This document shows positions 1 through 5,952 of a stretch of 13,236 nt of DNA, piece by piece; within the stretch, counting starts at the first letter, position 1, and each line of letters begins with the position of its first letter. The DNA lies in the NCBI GenBank assembly GCA_020850375.1, contig JADZET010000059.1:1-13236 (forward strand), in the 5' to 3' direction. The translations under genes and the position numbers were made by a program. Under the pieces are notes generated by a model. That model was given only the letters and a program-made list of their open reading frames with translations, did no database searches and had not been told where the DNA came from. The stretch comes from Phycisphaeraceae bacterium. Its GTDB lineage: Bacteria > Planctomycetota > Phycisphaerae > Phycisphaerales > Phycisphaeraceae.

Positions 1-36
1 GCTTCAATGGGGCCGCGCTCTGAGGAGCGCGGAAAT
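1..36 (-). CRISPR. Single CRISPR repeat at window edge (leader-proximal repeat of a type I-G array)
   Basis: The first 36 bases hold a perfect 8-bp inverted repeat, CCGCGCTC and GAGCGCGG (13-20 and 25-32 on the plus strand), with a 4-base loop. Read on the minus strand the unit ends in CCCCATTGAAGC, close to the ATTGAAAC/ATTGAAGC 3' end typical of type I repeats that form crRNA 5' handles. This orientation means the array is transcribed leftward, like the cas genes, and continues beyond the window. Only one copy is visible, so repeat length (about 35-37) and boundaries are estimates. The hairpin is the expected recognition site for the Cas6 part of Csb2. Its position just downstream of cas2 is the usual one for I-G arrays. 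Confidence 0.8.
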
Positions 37-219
37 AGTCTGCTCGCCAAGCCCTGGCAGTGCCGGGGGTTGGAATCGTGCGTGCGAGCGGGTGGTGCTC
101 GCGGCCAAATTGTGCCGTTGGCTGGACGTGGAAATGGCTCCTTATTGCTGGTGGGTTAATGGGTTCGAGCGGCTCTGGGCATTCGGGCATCACTCGGCTG
201 CTCGCGGGGGTGTTGACGG
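37..219 (-). promoter_or_regulatory. Probable CRISPR leader
   Basis: This 183-base stretch lies between the cas2 stop codon and the repeat and has no convincing gene. By position and repeat orientation it should be the leader, carrying the array promoter and the signals for spacer integration. It is not clearly AT-rich. Visible elements are a 6-bp inverted repeat with a 7-base loop (GCGAGC at 84-89, GCTCGC at 97-102) and a short direct repeat GGGCAT at 177-182 and 185-190. No clear -35/-10 pair was found. The assignment is an inference from context. Confidence 0.45.
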
Positions 220-510
220 CTAAACCACGAGCACGCGCGTCGAGGGCTTGTAGCTCTTGCCTAGACATTCTAACCCGGCGTCGAGCGGATTGTCGGCTGA
301 GCCGAGGTCGAGGATGAGCAGTTGATCTTCACGCTGGTTGAGGTGTTCGAGGAGCCGGCCGCGGAGCTGGGCGAGTTCCTGGTCGGTCAGTTCGCAGAAG
401 AAGACGCTGAACTGGGCATGATCGCCCTGGCCCATGAGGATGTCGAAGACGCGCGTACGGCGTTTGTCGTCAGAGATATCGTAGGTGAGCAGGTAATGTC
501 GGCGGGCCAT
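220..510 (-). CDS. cas2: Cas2, CRISPR adaptation protein
   Basis: A 96-residue protein, normal length for Cas2. It bridges two Cas1 dimers in the spacer-integration complex and has a ferredoxin-like fold. The N-terminus MARRHYLLTYDISDDKRR carries the hallmark beta-strand ending in Asp11, the conserved metal-site aspartate, followed by KRRTRVF. The downstream FFCELTDQELAQL stretch also fits the family. The frame stays open upstream to 657, but that part lies inside cas1 and is proline/serine-rich without family features, so the ATG at 510 is preferred. It starts 13 bases after the cas4-cas1 stop. There is no purine-rich ribosome binding site (the upstream bases are mostly C), so translation may depend on the preceding gene. 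It is the last gene before the array. Confidence 0.95.
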   Translation of the reverse strand: MARRHYLLTYDISDDKRRTRVFDILMGQGDHAQFSVFFCELTDQELAQLRGRLLEHLNQREDQLLILDLGSADNPLDAGLECLGKSYKPSTRVLVV

Positions 511-523
511 GGGGGGATGCGTG

Positions 524-2422
524 TCAGCGGGTGGTGATGGGGGTATAGGTCGGCACGTCGCCGCGAAGCCAGCGGGCGAGGAGGCGGGCCTGGAGGCGGA
601 CGACATTCCGCCAGGAACAGCGGTAGTCGAAGACGGGGTGGGTGACGAGTTGATCAAGGCGGACCTCGTAGGCGTGGATGAAGGATTTGCGGGCGGTGTC
701 CTTCATGACGCAGCCGGCTTGGGAGCGGAGGAAGTCGCTGGCGGCGACCATGCCGGTGTTGACGGCGGTGATGACGGCGGAGTCGACGACGAGCGGTCGG
801 AATTCCTCCATGAGGTCCAGGGCCAGGGCGGGTCGGCCGTGGCGGGGCTGGTGGTAGAAACCCCACCAGGGGTCGAGCCCCTCGGCCAAGAGGGCGACGG
901 TGCATTCCTTGGCCAAGAGGGCGTAGCCGAAGGAGAGCATGGCGTTGACGGGATCGCGCGGCGGGCGGCGGTTGCGGTTGGCGAAATCCCAGAGGGCGTC
1001 GAAGTCGCGCGGGCGGAGCATGGTCGAGAAGTGCTGGAAGTAGTGCGCGGCCAGGTTGCCCTCGACGCCCAGGAGCTGGGGCAGATCGTGGGCGTCGGCA
1101 CTGGCGGTGATCAGGTCGGCCATGTCGGACAGGGCGCGGTCGGGCGGGGAGCCGTTGCGGCGGACGAGGGTGCGCTGGTTCGACCCCTTGGCGGCGACGA
1201 CCTGGCGGGCAAATTCCAAACACCTTCCGGGGTTGGCGGCGGCGGCGAACTGGGCGGCGCGGTCGTAGGCGTTGCGGAGGGTGATGCCGTGGGTGATGCC
1301 GCTGAACCAGTGGCCGGTGGAGAGGTAGACGATCGGGATGTTGGCCTCGCAGAGCAGGTGGACGGTCTGCGTGGAGATCGAGACGTTGCCGAGCAGGACG
1401 AGCTGGCTGACGTCCTTGAGGCGGGCGCGGGCGATCTCCTGTTTTTCCATGCGGATGATCAGGTTGTCGTTGCTCTTGCCGACGTAGGCGCCCTGCTCCT
1501 GGATGTAGAGGGGCAAAGCTTCGTCGCGAGCGGGGTAGAGTCGGCGGACGCTCGGGGCGACGGGGTCGGCGGGGACGTGCTGGAGCGCGAGGGTTTCGTC
1601 GGGCAGGCAGATGGCAGCGAGGGAGCAGCCGTGGCATTTGGGGCTGTCGTCGAGCGGTGGAGGAAGCTCCTGGGCGTGGCAGGCCTGGCGGGCCTGGGCG
1701 AGAAGCGTGAGCGTGCGGGCTTCGAGGTCGGGGGTGAAGGGGACGTCGACGCGGGAGCGCGAGCCGGCGAAGTAGAGCACACCGTGGTCGCAGCGGTAGC
1801 CATGCTCGCGGAGGAGCAGCCCCTGGGCCATGAGCTGGACGCGCTCGGGCTCGTAGGACCGCTCGGGGTTGTTGGGCACGCGGCCGCGCTTGGTCTCGAC
1901 GGGGACGGCTTCGTCGAGGCAATCGGGCGCGGGTGGGGTGGAATCGGCCGCGTCCGATTGGGCCAGGGAGAACAGGTCCGCGGGAGGCTCGGCAGGCTTC
2001 ACATCAGAGCGTGGGGCGGTGGCGACGAGGTCGAGCTTGGCGGTTAAACCCAGGAGATCTGAGCCGAGGCTGACGGAGCGGGAGACGGTTGGGGGTTCGT
2101 CGTTGTCGTCGCTCGAGCGGGCGCGGCGGCGCTTGGAGGCGGAGGGAGCGGTGCCCTCGGCGGTCGGAGTATCCGAGTCGCCGGCGGGCTCAGGCTCGGC
2201 TTGGGAGGCGTTGGGCAAAACGTGGTCGAGTTTATCGACGCGACGATGGACAGCCCGGCCCTCGACGGTGTAAGTGTTATCCGCCCAACGGCCCTCGACG
2301 TGCATGAGGTGGAACAATCGCGGGCAATAGGCGAACTCGTTGAGCATGCGAACGGGCAGAAGGTCCGGGCCGTCGGCGGCGGGCGGAGAGGCGTCGGCTG
2401 GTGGAGAGGAGCGGATGATCAT
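524..2422 (-). CDS. cas4-cas1: Cas4-Cas1 fusion, CRISPR adaptation nuclease/integrase
   Basis: 632 residues. The N-terminal part (about 1-280) is a Cas4/RecB-like Fe-S nuclease that trims prespacers and helps choose the PAM. Visible features are Cys33 in FAYCPR, His59 in GRAVHRRVD, Asp131 in LTAKLDLV, the E-x-K motif Glu176/Lys178 in VETKRGR, Gln196 in YEPERVQLMAQ, and Cys263, Cys266 and Cys272 completing the four-Cys cluster. The C-terminal part (about 295-632) is Cas1, the integrase, with Glu454 in GVEGN, His524 in GFYHQPRHGRP and the acidic LDLMEEFRPLV stretch at 535-545. All metal residues appear present. Cas4-Cas1 fusions are characteristic of type I-G. Odd points: two low-complexity insertions in Cas4, about 70-118 (acidic, Ser/Pro-rich with a KRRRAR patch) and about 138-168. 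It starts 61 bases after csb2 with no clear ribosome binding site. Confidence 0.96.
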   Translation of the reverse strand: MIIRSSPPADASPPAADGPDLLPVRMLNEFAYCPRLFHLMHVEGRWADNTYTVEGRAVHRRVDKLDHVLPNASQAEPEPAGDSDTPTAEGTAPSASKRRRARSSDDNDEPPTVSRSVSLGSDLLGLTAKLDLVATAPRSDVKPAEPPADLFSLAQSDAADSTPPAPDCLDEAVPVETKRGRVPNNPERSYEPERVQLMAQGLLLREHGYRCDHGVLYFAGSRSRVDVPFTPDLEARTLTLLAQARQACHAQELPPPLDDSPKCHGCSLAAICLPDETLALQHVPADPVAPSVRRLYPARDEALPLYIQEQGAYVGKSNDNLIIRMEKQEIARARLKDVSQLVLLGNVSISTQTVHLLCEANIPIVYLSTGHWFSGITHGITLRNAYDRAAQFAAAANPGRCLEFARQVVAAKGSNQRTLVRRNGSPPDRALSDMADLITASADAHDLPQLLGVEGNLAAHYFQHFSTMLRPRDFDALWDFANRNRRPPRDPVNAMLSFGYALLAKECTVALLAEGLDPWWGFYHQPRHGRPALALDLMEEFRPLVVDSAVITAVNTGMVAASDFLRSQAGCVMKDTARKSFIHAYEVRLDQLVTHPVFDYRCSWRNVVRLQARLLARWLRGDVPTYTPITTR

Positions 2423-2433
2423 GGGCGAAGCCC
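2423..2433 (-). promoter_or_regulatory. Small hairpin abutting the cas4-cas1 start codon
   Basis: On the minus strand GGGC-TTC-GCCC directly precedes the ATG at 2422. The four GC pairs with a 3-base loop would sit where a ribosome binding site is expected. No AGGAG-like site is visible here, unlike upstream of csb3, csb1 and csb2. It may lower initiation of the adaptation module. It is short and could be chance in GC-rich DNA. Confidence 0.25.
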
Positions 2434-2483
2434 CAAGGAAAGGTTATTTACTTGTCAAAGATCGGCATGAGGGGAGCAAGACT

Positions 2484-4028
2484 TCAATGCGGCATCTCCC
2501 CATCGGGGCAGGCGGCGAAGAGGCCGAGGCCGCGATACCGGCCCGAGCCCAGGGACAAGGGGCCTTGCAGGCTTAGCGGCCCGCCATCCGGGGCGACGAA
2601 ACGGACCTTGACGTGGCGGACCGGCGCTTCACTGGCATTGCGGGGCCGGCGGTATCGGCTGGCCAGATCCAGGCCCGGCATGTAACCCACTCCTCGCCAA
2701 TCCAACTCGGCGGATTTCACCACCTCCGGGGGCAGACCGGCGTGCAGGAGCGATTTGCGGATGAGACGTTCAATTTTGTCGACCCGATGATCGTCGAAGC
2801 CGGGGATGATCACCGGCGTGACGGTAGTCCACGTTGAAGAGGGGCCGATATAGCGGCGCACGTTCGAATCGCTCGATGGGATCAACGAGAGCAGAGCTTT
2901 GACCTCGCCCGTCTGCTCGTCGATGAGTTCCAAGCCCGAGAGCGCTCTGCGCACCCAGTCGATCTCCGGCCCCATGCCCGGCCTGCCGGTGATGATCACG
3001 CGGCGGATCATGCCGACGTGGCGGGGCGGACCCTCAGCGCCACGCTTCTCGATCGAAGGCAGAGGGAGATAGGCGAAACGTTTGGCGTCAGCCGTCAGTC
3101 GCGCCTGGCCGCCGTCGGGATTGTGGCCGTGGATGATGGAGGTGACATCCGCTTGACCCCAGCCGAAAGGCTGCTGCTCCTCGGCCGCCCTGGCCAAGGC
3201 ATGACGGACCATGCCGGCCACGACCGTGGCGTATCGAACGGCGTCGAAGGGTTGAAAACCCTCGCCGTCGGGTTTGAGCAGGGAAAAGGCGGCAAAGGGA
3301 CGGGGCAGCGGGTCCGTGGCGCGGTGATAACTCACCACGTCAAAGGTTGTCAGGGGAGGAACGGGTTTGAAGCTGTCAGGGGTGGGCAGACGATCAAGAA
3401 AGGCCTGATGGCGATGGCGCAAGGCTTCGAGCGTGCCGGCCTTGGGGACACGAAGCACGTTGGCGCCTCCGGGGGTGGGGCGCCAGCGGTGGCCGGGCAG
3501 TTGGTCCATGTGCACTTGGTCAATCACGCTGGCATCGGCCGCGACGATGTCCACGCCCCAGCCGAGGTGGGTGACGCTCACGGCGATCGTACTTAGGGCC
3601 TCCAAACACTGAAGGAACTGGGCATCGGACTTGGGCAGTTGCCACAGATAGTGGACGGCGTCGCCTTCGAGGAGATGGACGGGCTGAACATTCTTTTCTG
3701 TGCGGTAACTTGCGATGCTGGCCCCACGTCCACGAACCCAATCACCTGCGACCAAATCCATGGCATTATCTGGAACATAAAGCCGATATTTTTCCCCGAT
3801 CCGGATGCCGGGAGCCACGATGACTGGGGCGGGCCGAGATTCCAATATGTTCAGGGCGCGATCCGCCTGATCTAGATCGTTAGGCAGATGCCAGCGGGCC
3901 GACGCGGCAGCGACCAAGGCTTGATAAAGTCGCAAGGGCGAAGGGGGCCATTCGGGTTCGCCGCCGTCACCCCGGCCGTGAAATCTCGGGTTGAGGAAAC
4001 GGGCGGTGACGTGGAAATAGGACGTCAT
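2484..4028 (-). CDS. csb2: Csb2, Cas5-Cas6 fusion of the type I-G effector (GSU0054 family)
   Basis: 514 residues. In type I-G, Csb2 combines the Cas5 role (holding the crRNA 5' end) with the Cas6 role (cutting the precursor crRNA at the repeat hairpin). The N-terminus has the Csb2/Cas5-like WPPSPLRLYQALVA at 27-40. The C-terminal part has WTTVTPVIIPGFDD at 400-413 and the glycine-rich RAMP loop LGSGRYRGLGLF at 493-504. HGHNPDG at 300-306 contains histidines that could be catalytic, but I cannot assign the active-site residue from one sequence. The start codon shares one base with the csb1 stop (TGATG at 4030-4026) and a GGAGA ribosome binding site lies 7 bases upstream. Length fits the family. 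It is followed by a 61-base gap before cas4-cas1. Confidence 0.93.
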   Translation of the reverse strand: MTSYFHVTARFLNPRFHGRGDGGEPEWPPSPLRLYQALVAAASARWHLPNDLDQADRALNILESRPAPVIVAPGIRIGEKYRLYVPDNAMDLVAGDWVRGRGASIASYRTEKNVQPVHLLEGDAVHYLWQLPKSDAQFLQCLEALSTIAVSVTHLGWGVDIVAADASVIDQVHMDQLPGHRWRPTPGGANVLRVPKAGTLEALRHRHQAFLDRLPTPDSFKPVPPLTTFDVVSYHRATDPLPRPFAAFSLLKPDGEGFQPFDAVRYATVVAGMVRHALARAAEEQQPFGWGQADVTSIIHGHNPDGGQARLTADAKRFAYLPLPSIEKRGAEGPPRHVGMIRRVIITGRPGMGPEIDWVRRALSGLELIDEQTGEVKALLSLIPSSDSNVRRYIGPSSTWTTVTPVIIPGFDDHRVDKIERLIRKSLLHAGLPPEVVKSAELDWRGVGYMPGLDLASRYRRPRNASEAPVRHVKVRFVAPDGGPLSLQGPLSLGSGRYRGLGLFAACPDGEMPH

Positions 4029-5143
4029 CAGTTGGTCTCCGCAGGGACGACTGCCTCAGCTTTCTTCACGCCGCGTTTGCCCTTGGTCTCACCCTCGCCC
4101 TGAACATCTTTTTTGGCGCGATCTTTGTCGAAATTCACCGTGCGGCTGGGACCGACGCCAAAGGCTTTCGCCGCTTCCTGGGCATAGGCCAGGGCCTGAT
4201 CGTGCGTGATAGCGCAGGGAACGCGCTTGCCGTCGGCGTACACTTCGACAAATTCACACGGCTTATCGGGGTTGGCTACAAGCAGACATCCTTGGCGGAG
4301 GAAGCTCGATGTGGGGGCGGTGAAAGCGACCAAGGCGAGGCCCAGGATGTAGCGGCGCAGCGTCAGCGTGGCTTGCTCATTGTCAGTCGCAAGCAATCGC
4401 AGTGCGGCGAGGCTTAGGGTGGCGTCGCGACGGATGCCACCGGTGGCGATAACGCCGCCCGGGCAGCCGGAGGCGGGGATGTGGATAAAACCCCGTTTTG
4501 CCAAAGGATTTTTCGAGTCACCTTCTGCCTTGACCTTGTCCTCTTCACTGAAGACTTCAAGTTCAGCGTAATTGAGCGAAGGATTGAACTGAGCAGATCG
4601 CGTTAATCGCTTCACGTCATAGGCACGGATCGTTGAGGCCACGAGACGAGGCAGCTTAGCCTGGGTGTCGCGCGAGTCCCAAACGCCGAACACCAGTGAT
4701 GTCGGGCCGAGTTTGGCCATGGGCTCCGCGTCGCCCCTGAGTATCGCCTTGAACGCATCGTGCAATTCTTTCTGCAACTCAGTGCAGCGGACAATTGCAT
4801 CACCGGCGCGGTGTCCAGCTTCGAAGATCGTGACAGTCTTCTCTCCGGCTTTGATTGCAATTTGAGGCACCAGTCCGGCGTACTTCGCCTGGGCGAATAG
4901 CGGCTCAAGGCGATTAGCCTGGGAACCGACGCTGTCTATAAGGCAAATATTCGTTCCGTCTGCGGCAGAGTCAATATTGTAACCACCAGCAAACTTTGCC
5001 CTATCCTCGGCTGGAGCAAACGTGGCAGGGAAGACAATCCCATCGGCTCCTTCGGCAGGTATCAGTGGCTCTCGAATAACCAGAGCAGCAGGGCCATTGT
5101 GGCCATCCAACCAAATGTCGAATCGCTTCAAGTCATCGCTCAT
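4028..5143 (-). CDS. csb1: Csb1, Cas7-type backbone subunit of type I-G (GSU0053 family)
   Basis: 371 residues. Csb1 is the Cas7-like RAMP subunit that multimerises along the crRNA guide. The family hallmark LIDSVGSQANRLEP lies at 68-81. Further family-like stretches are LVFGVWDSR (150-158), KLPRLVASTIRAYDV (163-177) and an arginine/glycine-containing segment around 230-240. The C-terminus (about 338-363) is strongly charged and lysine-rich, possibly a flexible nucleic-acid-binding tail. The start overlaps the csb3 stop by 4 bases (ATGA), and a strong ribosome binding site (AGGAG at 5155-5151) lies 7 bases upstream, which suits a subunit needed in several copies. Length is normal for the family. 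Confidence 0.94.
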   Translation of the reverse strand: MSDDLKRFDIWLDGHNGPAALVIREPLIPAEGADGIVFPATFAPAEDRAKFAGGYNIDSAADGTNICLIDSVGSQANRLEPLFAQAKYAGLVPQIAIKAGEKTVTIFEAGHRAGDAIVRCTELQKELHDAFKAILRGDAEPMAKLGPTSLVFGVWDSRDTQAKLPRLVASTIRAYDVKRLTRSAQFNPSLNYAELEVFSEEDKVKAEGDSKNPLAKRGFIHIPASGCPGGVIATGGIRRDATLSLAALRLLATDNEQATLTLRRYILGLALVAFTAPTSSFLRQGCLLVANPDKPCEFVEVYADGKRVPCAITHDQALAYAQEAAKAFGVGPSRTVNFDKDRAKKDVQGEGETKGKRGVKKAEAVVPAETN

Positions 5144-5952
5144 GTCGTAACTCCTGTGAAAGTTGCTGGCGAGAAGTATTTATAATCACCGCGTTCTTCA
5201 ATGGTGAACCGGTATCCGTGTGAATGGAAGTAATGCGTTACTCCGGATGCGAATGCTGCGGCACATAAGGCACTCGCAGGAACATCCCAAGTGGAATACA
5301 TAAAGGTGGAGTAGCCGCGGGAGGATGGGCGGAAACGTTGCAGGCCGATCATTGCCAGCAACTCTATGGCCGGAGAAGTATGAACTGTAATCTCATGTTT
5401 GTCGGACGACCAGCCAACATCAAGTGACTTGACGGCGGATGTGTGATCAAATCCAAAGCGACCCGCGAGCGAAACACGCGAATGAAACCAATCACCCGAT
5501 GTTCTCATGACCTTCTGCATTGCTGGTAGAAGTCGATCGTAAACAATCTGATGAGGTGATTGGTTACCTGCCCAAGTCTTGAATATGCTCTTATTGCACG
5601 TCTCGCGTGATCCCATCTTGGGCGGAGCCAATTCATCACGCCACCAGTCAATGCGCAACACGCCTGTTGGAAAAGTTATCGGAAAGGGCAATAGTTTGAG
5701 TTTGCTTCCTTTTAGGAAGGATGTCTTGCTGGCCTTAGGAGACAATTCAGGGCAACTGAGCAGCGACGAAATCAGGCGATTGCATGAAGTGATCGGCTCA
5801 TCCGAAAGCATGTAGAACCAGTCATCGTTGAACCACCCCTCCGCTCCCGGCCACAGCCGGTCGGCCAGCTCCAAGAGACCGCAGCAGGCGAAGAACTGGC
5901 CGGGATTGGTCACGTCCACATTTACGCGAATCGAAGGCTCACCATGGCTCAT
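5140..5952 (-). CDS. csb3: Csb3, type I-G/I-U associated effector protein
   Basis: 270 residues, soluble. I recognise it as Csb3 from NPGQFFACCGLLELA at 16-30, a motif that opens this family and loosely resembles the N-terminus of the Csx17 large subunit. Later stretches are KTWAGNQSPHQIV (125-137), GRFGFDHTSAVKSLDVGWS (164-182) and SPAIELLAMIGLQRFRP (193-209). Its role is not established. By position, between cas3 and csb1 where Csx17 (Cas8) lies in many I-G loci, it may be a reduced large subunit for PAM recognition or Cas3 recruitment; this is inference. It overlaps both neighbours by 4 bases (ATGA), and a strong AGGAGG lies 7 bases before its start. Two hand-counted 60-base lines give about 52% GC, lower than in cas4-cas1 (63% and 72% in two lines). 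Confidence 0.85.
   Translation of the reverse strand: MSHGEPSIRVNVDVTNPGQFFACCGLLELADRLWPGAEGWFNDDWFYMLSDEPITSCNRLISSLLSCPELSPKASKTSFLKGSKLKLLPFPITFPTGVLRIDWWRDELAPPKMGSRETCNKSIFKTWAGNQSPHQIVYDRLLPAMQKVMRTSGDWFHSRVSLAGRFGFDHTSAVKSLDVGWSSDKHEITVHTSPAIELLAMIGLQRFRPSSRGYSTFMYSTWDVPASALCAAAFASGVTHYFHSHGYRFTIEERGDYKYFSPATFTGVTT
5151..5155 (-). promoter_or_regulatory. Strong ribosome binding site for csb1
   Basis: AGGAG on the minus strand, 7 bases before the csb1 ATG at 5143 and inside the csb3 coding region. It fixes the csb1 start at the ATGA overlap. Confidence 0.75.

Noticed and set aside
511..657. 49-residue upstream extension of cas2
   Set aside because: Lies inside cas1, has no Cas2 features, and the Cas2 hallmark begins at the ATG at 510.
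654..1922. 422-residue minus-strand frame inside cas4-cas1
   Set aside because: Arg/Pro-rich frame-shifted shadow of the real gene.
509..2047. 512-residue plus-strand frame opposite cas4-cas1
   Set aside because: Gly/Val/Glu/Asp-rich composition typical of the antisense of a GC-rich gene, no family features, fully inside a well-supported gene.
2453..2458. TTGACA on the minus strand in the csb2 to cas4-cas1 gap, possible internal promoter
   Set aside because: A perfect -35 hexamer, but the position 17 bases downstream is TGGGGC, not a -10 element.
2481..2492. ACTTCAATGCGG, resembling the start of the CRISPR repeat
   Set aside because: Only about nine bases match, no hairpin follows, and it lies at the end of csb2.
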